From positions 1,116,001-1,180,000 of the forward strand of contig NZ_QXED01000001.1 of assembly GCF_003583365.1 (NCBI RefSeq): a stretch of 64,000 nt of DNA, given 5' to 3'. Shown one piece after another: positions 51,594 to 59,816 of the stretch (position 1 is the first letter of the stretch; every line of letters starts with the position of its first letter). The notes under the pieces are model-generated. The model saw only the letters and a program-made list of their open reading frames with translations. It made no database searches and was not told where the DNA came from. The translations under genes were made by a program, and so were the position numbers. The DNA comes from Fibrisoma montanum. GTDB taxonomy: Bacteria > Bacteroidota > Bacteroidia > Cytophagales > Spirosomataceae.

Positions 51594-53273
51594 TTAATAT
51601 TGGTGCGCAAGGGTATCTTGTTTTACGGCTTTTACCCGATCCTCCCGAACATAAATACGGGTATCATTCACCAGACCGATGTATCGATAATGAGCATCTA
51701 CAAATTGTTTTAAGGGCTTTATCATTTCGTGCCCATGCGTCCGGCGGTCGGTCATCCACAGGTTTTGACTACCAACCGCATCCACAAAAACCGGTGGAAA
51801 CGAACGTACGAAATCTGATACGTACCGACGCTGATAGATAGCCTGTAAAGGATGCTCAAACGCACTTCGAATGGTGTGATTCTCAGCAACACCCTGCGGC
51901 ATCTGCGTTTGCACGTAATAGTCACACCGCCAGCCCCAGACGGCCAGTTTCTCGCCCGGTTTTGCATACGATAGGACTGCTTTGGAAACCGGCGAGGGCT
52001 GCACAACCCAGCCCTGCTGCTGATCAGACGGGTAGGCATTGATGGCGATACCTCGCCGATAATTCAACCCCGCCTGTATGCCGAAAAGCAACAGAAAAAC
52101 CGCCGTTACTCCCACACTTACCCAGTGATTTTTCCCCTCATTGATACCCAGCCGCTGCCAGCCCAAGCCCAGCACAAAAAATAACGGACCGGTCAGTAAG
52201 TACAAATAGTGTACGTATTCGGAACCGGTTCGGGTAATGGCATATAACGTAGCGGCCAGCAGAATCCCAATAAACCCGCTTACTTTCAAGGTATCGGTAT
52301 GGGCTTTACTTCCCTGCCGCAGACTGTAGATCATCCCGCCGAGCCAGACGCCGAGCGTTACCTTTACAAGCCAGTCAAATTCGCTGCCTTTTTTGAAAAA
52401 TTCGGGCAGGCGAAGCAGATTTTGTACTGGGTCAGAATTGTTGGCGTATTTAAAATTTCCGATGATGTAGAACGTCACAAAGTCATCATACACGCCGTTC
52501 AGCCTGGCTAAACCAACAAATAGCAACGGAAAGAATACGCTTCCGCCGGCCAGTGCGCCGAGTTGTACCGCTTTGGCCATAGGTGATTGCTCACGGCGCG
52601 TAAGAATGTCTATCCCGACAAACAAGCCCACTACGCCAGCCAGCGGAACGGCCTGCAGCTTACCGAACGGAACCATCCCCAGGAGCAACCCAATCAGGGC
52701 AATAAGCCAGATTGAAGGATTTGTTTTCGCCAGAAGCTTTGCGTACAGATAGTAGGACCCACTTAGCAGAGCCAAAGGCACCAGTTCGCTATTATAATGC
52801 AGAAAATCACCGTTCTGCGTGAAGCCAAACGTAAACACAAACGGCAAGAACGCCACCCGGGCAGCCGCTGAACCAAACCAGTGCGTGGTGGTCTGGAACA
52901 AAAGCCAGAAGCTCAGGGCAACAAGACCAAAAGCCGTCAGGTGGGCTGTAATATAATCGAACGGGAAGCCAATCAGGCCCGGGAGAATCAAGAAATAACT
53001 GTCCAGCGGTCCGCCGGTGGTTCCATCGACTGATCTAAAATAAACCGGATCCTGCCGCAGAGTCATAGCCTGCGTAATCATCTGACTTTCGTCCGGATTG
53101 ATTTCGTAGTTATAGACAATACTGGGCAACCGGAGCAAGAACAGCAATGCCATTGCAGCTACCAGAAAGGTTCGTTGGCTGACTTTGGCATTAATAGCTA
53201 ACCACAAACCACCCCAACACAGTACATAAACAGGCAGCCAGTACAGAATTGGGTATGTGTCAAAACTTGGCAT
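51594..53273 (-). CDS. Polytopic membrane protein, probable GT-C (GT39-like) glycosyltransferase
   Basis: The protein has 559 residues from ATG 53273 and about ten membrane segments followed by a soluble C-terminal domain (about 420-559). Near the start, after the first two helices, the loop YNYEINPDESQMI carries the Pro-Asp-Glu acidic pair typical of the first periplasmic loop of GT39/ArnT-like enzymes, which take sugar from a polyprenyl phosphate. The function is inferred from fold type and context. The frame extended to 53312 lies within the terminator of the epimerase gene and is rejected. Confidence 0.75.
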   Translation of the reverse strand: MPSFDTYPILYWLPVYVLCWGGLWLAINAKVSQRTFLVAAMALLFLLRLPSIVYNYEINPDESQMITQAMTLRQDPVYFRSVDGTTGGPLDSYFLILPGLIGFPFDYITAHLTAFGLVALSFWLLFQTTTHWFGSAAARVAFLPFVFTFGFTQNGDFLHYNSELVPLALLSGSYYLYAKLLAKTNPSIWLIALIGLLLGMVPFGKLQAVPLAGVVGLFVGIDILTRREQSPMAKAVQLGALAGGSVFFPLLFVGLARLNGVYDDFVTFYIIGNFKYANNSDPVQNLLRLPEFFKKGSEFDWLVKVTLGVWLGGMIYSLRQGSKAHTDTLKVSGFIGILLAATLYAITRTGSEYVHYLYLLTGPLFFVLGLGWQRLGINEGKNHWVSVGVTAVFLLLFGIQAGLNYRRGIAINAYPSDQQQGWVVQPSPVSKAVLSYAKPGEKLAVWGWRCDYYVQTQMPQGVAENHTIRSAFEHPLQAIYQRRYVSDFVRSFPPVFVDAVGSQNLWMTDRRTHGHEMIKPLKQFVDAHYRYIGLVNDTRIYVREDRVKAVKQDTLAHQY

Positions 53274-53282
53274 AAGTGCAAA

Positions 53283-53319
53283 ATTAAAAATGTCAGCCTT
53301 TGCGACTGACATTTTTAAT
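53283..53319 (-). terminator. Hairpin after the epimerase gene
   Basis: Perfect 14-bp inverted repeat (53283-53296 with 53306-53319), 9-base loop, stem with A5/T5 tract, 14 bases after the epimerase stop. The next gene starts at 53273, so this may attenuate instead of fully separating them. Confidence 0.75.
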
Positions 53320-53332
53320 AATCTACAACATG

Positions 53333-54406
53333 TTATTTAACGACAGCCAGCCGGGCGGCCATGCTGTCATGGATCTGTACCATCGTTTCTTTCAGGTCGA
53401 ACGTCCAGTGCCAGCCCGGATAGTGCTGCTTGAATTTACTCAGGTCACTCACGTACCAGATGTGGTCGCCAATCCGGTTCGTTTCTGAGTAGGTGTAGTT
53501 CATTTTGTTGCCTGAAATCTCCTCACACAAGGCAATAGCCTCCAGCATCGAGCAGTTGGCGTAGCGACCTCCGCCGGCGTTGTACACCTCGCCCGGACGT
53601 GGGTTCTGGTAGAAGTGCCAGAACATGTTCACCAGATCCCAGCTGTGGATGTTGTCACGTACCTGTTTGCCCTTGTAGCCGAAGATCGTGTACTGGTTGC
53701 CGGTGATGGCGCATTTCATCAGGTACGACAGAAAGCCGTGCAGCTGAGCCCCCGAGTGGTTTGGTCCCGTCAGGCAGCCCCCCCGGAACACGCCCGTCTT
53801 CATGCCAAAGTAGCGGCCATACTCCTGCACCATGATGTCGGCAGCCACCTTCGAGGCTCCAAAGATGGAGTGCTTGGTGTGGTCCAGGCTCATGTGCTCA
53901 TCGATCCCGTTGGCGAAGTAGGGATGGGTCTGGTCGATCTCCCAGCGGGTTTCGGTCTCGATCAGGGGCAGGAAGTTGGGGTTGTCGCCATAGACCTTGT
54001 TGGTAGAGGTGAAGATGAAAACAGCTTCGGGGCAGTACTGGCGGGTCATCTCCAGCAGGTTCAGCGTGCCGACGGCGTTGACCCCAAAGTCGGTGAAGGG
54101 CTCGCGGGCGGCCCAGTCGTGGCTGGGTTGGGCGGCCGTGTGCAGCACGAGCTTGATGTCAGCCCCGTACTCGCGGAAGATGGGCTCCAGTTGAGGGACC
54201 TCACGGATGTCGGCCGTGTAGTGTTTGTAAGTGGCGTAGGAATCGGCCAGGCGGTTGCGGTTCCACTCGGTGGAGCCGTCGGGGCCAAAGAAGTACTGGC
54301 GCATATTATTGTCGATGCCAATGATAGCGTCGAACTTATCGGCGAAAAAAGCAACGGCTTCGCTGCCAATTAACCCGGCTGATCCTGTAACCAGTGCGAT
54401 ATTCAT
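53333..54406 (-). CDS. NAD-dependent nucleotide-sugar epimerase/dehydratase (CDP-paratose epimerase-like)
   Basis: Extended SDR protein of 357 residues. The cofactor motif is [13 protein letters not shown] (6-18), with DNN after the second strand for NAD and [11 protein letters not shown] and [12 protein letters not shown] as in CDP-tyvelose/paratose epimerases. The catalytic motif, normally YxxxK, reads Phe-Gly-Ala-Ser-Lys ([11 protein letters not shown]). [11 protein letters not shown] and DNIHSWDLV complete the active site. The product would be a sugar nucleotide for surface glycan. Codon use in the middle of the gene (GAG, AAG, CTG, GCC and ATC favoured) differs from the genes around it. 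Confidence 0.85.
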   Translation of the reverse strand: MNIALVTGSAGLIGSEAVAFFADKFDAIIGIDNNMRQYFFGPDGSTEWNRNRLADSYATYKHYTADIREVPQLEPIFREYGADIKLVLHTAAQPSHDWAAREPFTDFGVNAVGTLNLLEMTRQYCPEAVFIFTSTNKVYGDNPNFLPLIETETRWEIDQTHPYFANGIDEHMSLDHTKHSIFGASKVAADIMVQEYGRYFGMKTGVFRGGCLTGPNHSGAQLHGFLSYLMKCAITGNQYTIFGYKGKQVRDNIHSWDLVNMFWHFYQNPRPGEVYNAGGGRYANCSMLEAIALCEEISGNKMNYTYSETNRIGDHIWYVSDLSKFKQHYPGWHWTFDLKETMVQIHDSMAARLAVVK

Positions 54407-54530
54407 AACCTTTGTGCGGTTTTATTATAGCTTCTTTACCCAAAAAGTCCAATCAAAGACTGATTAGGCGGCCAAAGTAACGTAAAAAAATTATATTTAA
54501 AGAACCGCTACCTAAAAAGAGGAGCTACAA

Positions 54531-54571
54531 AAAAGCGATGCATGAGCCACAACAGCTTACACATCGCTTTT
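54531..54571 (-). terminator. Terminator hairpin after the small lipoprotein gene
   Basis: AAAAGCGATG (54531-54540) pairs with CATCGCTTTT (54562-54571), followed on the minus strand by TTTGTAG. It separates the lipoprotein from the glycan cluster; the rest of 54407-54614 shows nothing else. Confidence 0.75.
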
Positions 54572-54614
54572 TGCAAGGTTCATCAATACGAACAGTACAG
54601 TAACGGCTGGGCTG

Positions 54615-54866
54615 TTACGCGCCTTCACCGATTGTACCGGCACCAAACAGTTTTTCGCGGATTTTCTGCGTCCGCTCTTCCAGAGCTGGATTTGGCGTGT
54701 ACTTGTATTTTGACTGAATAGCAGCTGAATCTTTGTTAGGACCGTATACATACGGGTCGTTGCCCCGATAGTCAGACTGCCGAATAGTATTATATTTCTG
54801 GTAATCACAAGACGCCAGCGACAGTACCGCGACGACCAGTAATCCTTTACTTAATGCGCTTTTCAT
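54615..54866 (-). CDS. Small lipoprotein, unknown function
   Basis: The 83-residue protein has a lipoprotein signal peptide with lipobox LASC (VVAVLSLASCDYQKYN). The mature part is polar and Tyr-rich (YRGNDPYVYGPNKDSA), with a helical end EERTQKIREKLFG. The family is not recognised, but similar short Tyr-rich lipoproteins are common in Cytophagales. It has a promoter and terminator of its own. Confidence 0.75.
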   Translation of the reverse strand: MKSALSKGLLVVAVLSLASCDYQKYNTIRQSDYRGNDPYVYGPNKDSAAIQSKYKYTPNPALEERTQKIREKLFGAGTIGEGA

Positions 54867-54892
54867 AGCAAGCTGGTTACGAATTGATTCCG

Positions 54893-54900
54893 CAAAATTA
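54893..54900 (-). promoter_or_regulatory. Promoter of the small lipoprotein gene, -7 element TAATTTTG
   Basis: TAATTTTG on the minus strand fits TAnnTTTG, 26 bases before the start codon at 54866. Confidence 0.45.
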
Positions 54901-54964
54901 GTAAACAGTCGTCAGTCAACCGTCATTCGTTCGCAGTTTTTTACAACGAGTTATTACATCCCCA

Positions 54965-56710
54965 CTACGACTTCTTTAACTGCTCAATTTCCTGCCATAC
55001 AAAGCCGATTAGTTCCTGAATGTGCTCCCGTGAAAAATCGAACGGAACCTGAGCCGCATCATAGATTGTCCGGATCGGCGCTTTGTAACCCAGACTCAGA
55101 GCCGCCTTGTAGCCTTGCAGACCTGACACCGGGTCTTTCCGGTAGTTACGCCAGACACCAATGGCTCCCAACTGCGCAATGCCGTATTCAATGTAATAGA
55201 ACGGCACTTCGTACAGGTGCAGCTGCCGTTGCCAGATATAGGTCTTGAATGCCATCAGCCCAGACCAGTCGGTTACGTTATCGCTGAACTGGTCGTAGAT
55301 CTTTAGCCAGTTTTGCTGTCGCTCCGTTATTGAGTGCCCAGGGTTTTCGTAAATCCAGTGCTGGAACTTGTCGATCGTAGCAACCCAGGGCAACGTTTCA
55401 ATAATCGATTCAAGATGCTGGAGTTTGGCCCGGCGCAGTTCGTCCGGATTATCGAAAAATACGTCCCAGTGGTCCATCGACAGCAACTCCATGCTCATTG
55501 AAGCCAGTTCGGCTACTTCCATGGGCGGGTTCCGGAAAGCCTTCAGCGGAAGTTCCCGCGTCAGGAACGAATGGACCGCGTGCCCGCCTTCATGTACCAT
55601 CGTGACCAGGTCGCGCAGGCTCGACGTAGCATTCATAAAAATGAACGGAACGCCAACCTCTTCGAGTGGGTAGTTATAACCGCCGGGGGCTTTACCCTTC
55701 CGCGATTCGAGATCCAGATGACCCATGGCCCGCATGATGCGCAGGTAGTTGCCAAGCTGTACATCGAGCCGATCAAAACAGGCAATTGTTTTTTCCAGTA
55801 GCTCGCTGCCTGATGTAAATGGTTTCAGGGGCGGATGTCCATCAGGGTCAACCTTCGAATCCCAAGGCCGCAAAGGATCAACGCCCAGTTTCTGTTTACG
55901 CTCATCGGCCAATGTGTCCAATAAAGGAACCACTGCCCCGGCCACCGACTCATGGAAGTTGACACAGTCTTCGGGGGTGTAATCAAACCGTCCCAGTGCT
56001 GCGAACGCATAATCACGAAAGTTGGCAAAACCGGCATTCACAGCCACCTGATGACGTAGCGTACGCAGCCGATCGAAGAGTTCATCGAGCGGCTCGTGAT
56101 CCTCATACCGCCGTTCCCAGATTTTACGCCACGCTTCCTCACGTACCGCCCGGTCGGTCGATTGCAGCAAATCGCTGGCCTGCGGCAGAGTGACTTCCTT
56201 TCCGTCAATAACCACCGTCATGGCTCCGGCAATAGCCCCATATTTCCGCTCTTCGGTCTGCATTTCGGTTTGCAGCGGGATGTTCTCTTCCCGGAAAATT
56301 TCGATGGCCTTCTTCATGCCCCGCACCATTACGTCGTAGCCGGCGTCGGTAAGCTGGCTCAGGAACGGGCTATTGACGGCTTTTAGATCTAGATCATTCC
56401 CATACGCCGTCATTTGCGGCTGAATTTCGGCAATGAAAAAATTCAGTTTGTTAATCAGGTCTTCGCTCGACGTATCGCAGGTCATGCGAATGTACCGCCA
56501 GGCAAAATTCTCGGATAAATAGGACTCTAGCTCACTCCGGTCAAGCAACCATTGCCGCAGGTCGTCGGCATTCTCAATAGGCCGGTTTAGCAGATCATCG
56601 TAAAACGGTCTGACGTCGTCCCAGCTTTTCAGATCCATCTCCTCCCCAATGAACGGCCGGGATGGGCGGGTAGGTATTTCCAGCGTTGTATCCTGAATCA
56701 TGTGTTGCAT
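54965..56710 (-). CDS. M3 family oligoendopeptidase (PepF-like)
   Basis: Zinc metallopeptidase that degrades oligopeptides in the cytoplasm. The zinc motif HExxH is present as MVHEGGHAVHSFL, with the third ligand Glu in the following PMEVAELASMSMELL. The length of about 580 residues is that of the PepF/M3B group. Upstream, the long helical N-terminal lobe (YLSENFAWRYIRMTCDTS) and LPQASDLLQSTDRAVREEAW are typical. The start could be ATG 56740, 56710 or 56701; I use 56710. It is divergent from the BlaI-like gene. Confidence 0.92.
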   Translation of the reverse strand: MQHMIQDTTLEIPTRPSRPFIGEEMDLKSWDDVRPFYDDLLNRPIENADDLRQWLLDRSELESYLSENFAWRYIRMTCDTSSEDLINKLNFFIAEIQPQMTAYGNDLDLKAVNSPFLSQLTDAGYDVMVRGMKKAIEIFREENIPLQTEMQTEERKYGAIAGAMTVVIDGKEVTLPQASDLLQSTDRAVREEAWRKIWERRYEDHEPLDELFDRLRTLRHQVAVNAGFANFRDYAFAALGRFDYTPEDCVNFHESVAGAVVPLLDTLADERKQKLGVDPLRPWDSKVDPDGHPPLKPFTSGSELLEKTIACFDRLDVQLGNYLRIMRAMGHLDLESRKGKAPGGYNYPLEEVGVPFIFMNATSSLRDLVTMVHEGGHAVHSFLTRELPLKAFRNPPMEVAELASMSMELLSMDHWDVFFDNPDELRRAKLQHLESIIETLPWVATIDKFQHWIYENPGHSITERQQNWLKIYDQFSDNVTDWSGLMAFKTYIWQRQLHLYEVPFYYIEYGIAQLGAIGVWRNYRKDPVSGLQGYKAALSLGYKAPIRTIYDAAQVPFDFSREHIQELIGFVWQEIEQLKKS

Positions 56711-56806
56711 AGGCGTCGGCCTGTTTCGTAAAAGCTGCAAAAAAGCATACTGATTGATGCCTTACAATAATCCGCTGTAAAAGTTTTTTGTTCAAAGCCT
56801 TGCATT

Positions 56807-56847
56807 TACGAAAAGCTTCGTATATGTTTACTACGAAATCATTCGTA
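56807..56847 (+). promoter_or_regulatory. Promoter and two operators of the BlaI/BlaR1-like operon
   Basis: Two 16-bp dyads of the same form, TACGAA-AAGC-TTCGTA (56807-56822) and TACGAA-ATCA-TTCGTA (56832-56847), lie 25 bases apart centre to centre. Between them is TATGTTTA (56823-56830), a near match to the -7 consensus, and 20 bases upstream is TTG (56800-56802). Operator 1 thus fills the promoter spacer and operator 2 covers the start of transcription. The format resembles the BlaI/MecI TACA/TGTA dyads, so autorepression by the adjacent BlaI-like protein is likely. Confidence 0.75.
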
Positions 56848-56852
56848 CGTTT

Positions 56853-57236
56853 ATGGTAAAACCAACTGACTCCGAACTAGAGATTCTGCACGTATTATGG
56901 GTGAACGGCCCCAGCACAGTCCGGCAGATTCATGAGGAGCTAAGCCGAAACCGTGACATTGGGTACACTACCGCCCTGAAGCTGATGCAGATTATGTATG
57001 ATAAAGGCCTGCTGACCCGCACGGAAGACGCCCGGTCGCATGTGTATACGGCCGCCGTCAGTGAAGAAGATACGCAGCGGAGCCTGGTCGATCGATTTGT
57101 CGAAACTACGTTTCGCGGTTCAGCTTCCAAACTGGTTATGCAGGTGCTGGGCCACCATAAAGCATCGCGCGAAGAGCTGGACGAGATCAAAAATCTGCTG
57201 AAGCAGCTCGATCAGACTAGTCCTGATAAACAATGA
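56853..57236 (+). CDS. BlaI/MecI-type transcriptional repressor
   Basis: The 127-residue winged-helix protein fits the penicillinase-repressor family: PTDSELEILHVLWVNGPSTV, then RDIGYTTALKLMQIMYDKGLL (recognition helix with TTALKLMQ), then a dimerisation part with the SRDALVYTAAVSEEDTQ-like pattern. In BlaI/MecI the repressor is cleaved when the partner BlaR1 peptidase senses its signal. Two dyads directly upstream and the M56 peptidase gene 38 bases downstream complete this arrangement. The inducer need not be a beta-lactam. Confidence 0.95.
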   Translation: MVKPTDSELEILHVLWVNGPSTVRQIHEELSRNRDIGYTTALKLMQIMYDKGLLTRTEDARSHVYTAAVSEEDTQRSLVDRFVETTFRGSASKLVMQVLGHHKASREELDEIKNLLKQLDQTSPDKQ

Positions 57237-57274
57237 ATCTAACGGGTAAATAAAGCGTATAACTCATTCAGTAT

Positions 57275-59749
57275 ATGCAGTTTTCACACTTCCTGTCTGG
57301 CCCCGTAGCCCACGCACTTGGCTGGACGTTACTTCACGCGCTCTGGCAGGGATTTGCCATTGTTCTACCAACCGCCGTTGGACTCCATGTTTTACGTGGG
57401 CGGTCAAGCAACCTCCGCTATCATATCGGGGTAGCCGCTTTGTTTGCTCAACTACTCGTGTCAGCCTTAACATTTGGCTGGTATTATCAACCGTCGGCAC
57501 TGGCAACGGTAGCTAACTCACCGGCTCTGTTAGCCTCTCTGCCGGTTCACTGGCAGCCAGCAACTACCCAACTGCCATGGTACCAGTCGGTTTTGCTATT
57601 TCTGGAAGGCCACCTTACCCAGTTTGTCATGCTTTATCTGACGGGTGTAGCCGTTTTTGGTCTGCGGCTGACGGGCGGCTGGCTCTACCTGCAGCAACTC
57701 CGTCGGGCGGCCACCCGACCGGCTACGGTCCAGCTGATTGCCTTAACGGAACGGCTCCGTGAACGCCTGGCCATCCGGTCGGTTATTCAGGTCCGCGAAT
57801 CGGCGCAGATCGCCGTTCCAATGGTAGTGGGTATGCTGAAACCGGTTCTCCTGCTCCCAATTGGTTTGACCACTGGTCTGAGCATGCAGGAGGTTGAGGT
57901 CGTATTGGCCCACGAACTGGCACACGTCAAACGACACGATTACGCCGTTAACCTGCTGCAATCAGTTGTTGAGGTACTGTATTTTTTCCATCCGGCCCTG
58001 TGGTGGCTATCGGCACGCGTACGGGAAGAACGCGAACATTGCTGCGATGATCTGGCCGTTGAGACTTGTGGCGATGGCCGTGTACTGGCACAGGCTCTGG
58101 CCCGCGTTGAAGAACTACGGCTGGCACAGGCCCCTGCCCTGGCCGTTGCGTTTGCCTCAAAGCGCCAGGAGCTACTGCACCGGGTTCGGCGGGTGCTGGG
58201 CGTACCAACGCGCCCGCTCGTGTCGAATGGCAGTCTGGCCGGTCTGACCCTGGCTACCCTGCTGCTTATGAGCGCGTCGGTTTACGCCGTACAGCAGAAT
58301 GTGAACCAGGAAAAGCGGCCCGAACCTACCATTCGCCACAAGCCAAAAGGCAAAACGGAATTCGGGATGCTGGACAACAGCAACATTGAATACGTGATCT
58401 GGCATGGCAAACGGTTGTCGACGCAACGTATTGGCCAGTTGAAGGAGCAATTGGTTCGGCTTAAGGAAGGCAAATTGCAACTGAGTCAGATTACCAACGA
58501 AACCGACCGGGACATCCTCGAACACATGCTGGAAGCCGGAAAGGGAAACAAGGTTTCGAGTCGGCCTGATACGCTGGCACCGGTCTGGAGTGAACTGGAC
58601 TACAACACGATCATAAAAAGTGCGTTTGAAGCGGCTAACGCGGCCGGTGCCTTTCCGGCAGACGAAGCCGTCATGGCAGGCGTACTGACTAACATTGGAA
58701 AGCTGGACTACAACCGTATCATCGGTAATGCCTTCCGTGAAGTTAAACTGCCAACCCTCAGCGCACTGGATTCACTACCTGAGACCTATTTCGGCGATCA
58801 GCGCCGGCATCTGGATAGCCTGGGGCGCATGATGGAGCAACATCATGCGCAGATGGAAACTCTGCACCGGCAGTTGGAGAAGGCTGAATTTCAGGCGGAG
58901 GAAATGCAACGCCGGATGTCGCTGCTAGATCTACAGAAAAACAACGCGATGCAGCAGCGGCTGGAACTGATCGAAAAACAACGCGAGCAGTTGCAACGTG
59001 AAGAACAAAAAACGGACGAAGAGCTTGAAAAACGCTTCAAGGAATTTGAGCAGAAAATAAAGGACAGCGAGAGCAACGTAGAGCGCTATAACCAGCTGAT
59101 CGAAGACGCTCAGAAGCAGTTGCGGGAGGCCGAGAAACCTCTGGAAGAGCTACAGCGGAAGATGGAACGGCTGGAACAGGAGGTGTCGATGAACGGACTT
59201 GGGTACAACGATAACTTGAATATTAAGTTAAACCGTACGCTAAACGTTGATCTGAACCGCAACCTGAACGGCAGAGCGCTACGTGCTACAACGACACCAA
59301 GAGTACGCCGTCCTGGCTCAGTACGTGGCGCCTTGTCGCCCGTAGCTCCTGTTGTACCCGGTATGGCCACTGCTCCAGGCCCGGTCCCCAGCGTACCAGC
59401 CGTTATTATGCCGGGCGTACCAGCCCCGGCTATGGCCCCTGCACCCCCGAGACCAGGACTTACGCCAAGACCCGGTAGAACCCCGAAAGCCGCAAAACCG
59501 GCAACCTCACCAAAGCCGGCAAAAGAGTCGAGCGTTGTTTATCCCGCAACCGAAGGAGCCGTTTCATTGGCGGAATTAGGTAAGGTAGTCGATCAGCATC
59601 CGGCTATTGAACAGGCTACGTTCACGTTCAAAGCAAATCCTCAGCAGCGGGTTCGGGTACAGGCAGCTATGTTCAGAAAGCATAGCACACCAACCGCTAC
59701 TGCCCCTGTACCCGTAGTAAACGTAGTGGGTACGGCCACGAACCAATAG
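57275..59749 (+). CDS. BlaR1-like M56 membrane metallopeptidase with coiled-coil ectodomain
   Basis: The protein of 824 residues is the sensor-protease partner of the BlaI-like repressor. Membrane helices are at about 12-40, 50-70, 105-140 and 305-325; the zinc motif His213-Glu214-Leu-Ala-His217 (LAHELAHVKRHDY) lies in the cytoplasmic loop. After the last helix the extracytoplasmic part is not a penicillin-binding domain: it has two related LDYNxII units (about 440-495), a long charged coiled coil (about 510-640), a Pro/Ala-rich linker and a short end. Such M56 proteins are widespread in Bacteroidota; the signal is not known. Confidence 0.92.
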   Translation: MQFSHFLSGPVAHALGWTLLHALWQGFAIVLPTAVGLHVLRGRSSNLRYHIGVAALFAQLLVSALTFGWYYQPSALATVANSPALLASLPVHWQPATTQLPWYQSVLLFLEGHLTQFVMLYLTGVAVFGLRLTGGWLYLQQLRRAATRPATVQLIALTERLRERLAIRSVIQVRESAQIAVPMVVGMLKPVLLLPIGLTTGLSMQEVEVVLAHELAHVKRHDYAVNLLQSVVEVLYFFHPALWWLSARVREEREHCCDDLAVETCGDGRVLAQALARVEELRLAQAPALAVAFASKRQELLHRVRRVLGVPTRPLVSNGSLAGLTLATLLLMSASVYAVQQNVNQEKRPEPTIRHKPKGKTEFGMLDNSNIEYVIWHGKRLSTQRIGQLKEQLVRLKEGKLQLSQITNETDRDILEHMLEAGKGNKVSSRPDTLAPVWSELDYNTIIKSAFEAANAAGAFPADEAVMAGVLTNIGKLDYNRIIGNAFREVKLPTLSALDSLPETYFGDQRRHLDSLGRMMEQHHAQMETLHRQLEKAEFQAEEMQRRMSLLDLQKNNAMQQRLELIEKQREQLQREEQKTDEELEKRFKEFEQKIKDSESNVERYNQLIEDAQKQLREAEKPLEELQRKMERLEQEVSMNGLGYNDNLNIKLNRTLNVDLNRNLNGRALRATTTPRVRRPGSVRGALSPVAPVVPGMATAPGPVPSVPAVIMPGVPAPAMAPAPPRPGLTPRPGRTPKAAKPATSPKPAKESSVVYPATEGAVSLAELGKVVDQHPAIEQATFTFKANPQQRVRVQAAMFRKHSTPTATAPVPVVNVVGTATNQ

Positions 59750-59770
59750 TCAGCATCAGTACTTCTGTCA

Positions 59771-59814
59771 CAAACCAAATCGGGCCGGATTGATATCCGG
59801 CCCGATTTGGTTTG
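59771..59814. terminator. Bidirectional 20-bp perfect hairpin between convergent genes
   Basis: CAAACCAAATCGGGCCGGAT (59771-59790) pairs perfectly with 59795-59814; loop TGAT. It fills the gap between the M56 gene and the ferredoxin-reductase gene, which end on opposite strands. Confidence 0.85.
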
Positions 59815-59816
59815 TA

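Noticed and set aside
53274-53312. N-terminal extension of the GT-C-like gene to 53312
   Set aside because: The extra codons lie in the perfect 14-bp terminator hairpin of the epimerase gene.
53615-54373. Plus-strand open frame of 252 codons opposite the epimerase gene
   Set aside because: It is a shadow of the GC-rich codon use of the epimerase. Its translation is low in complexity (Val, Gly, Gln, Asp runs), it has no start signal, and the minus-strand product is a clear SDR enzyme.
47029-54406. The glycan cluster as a recently acquired genomic island
   Set aside because: There is no integrase, no transposase, no repeat at the borders and no tRNA at an edge; apart from the epimerase the base composition looks like the surroundings.
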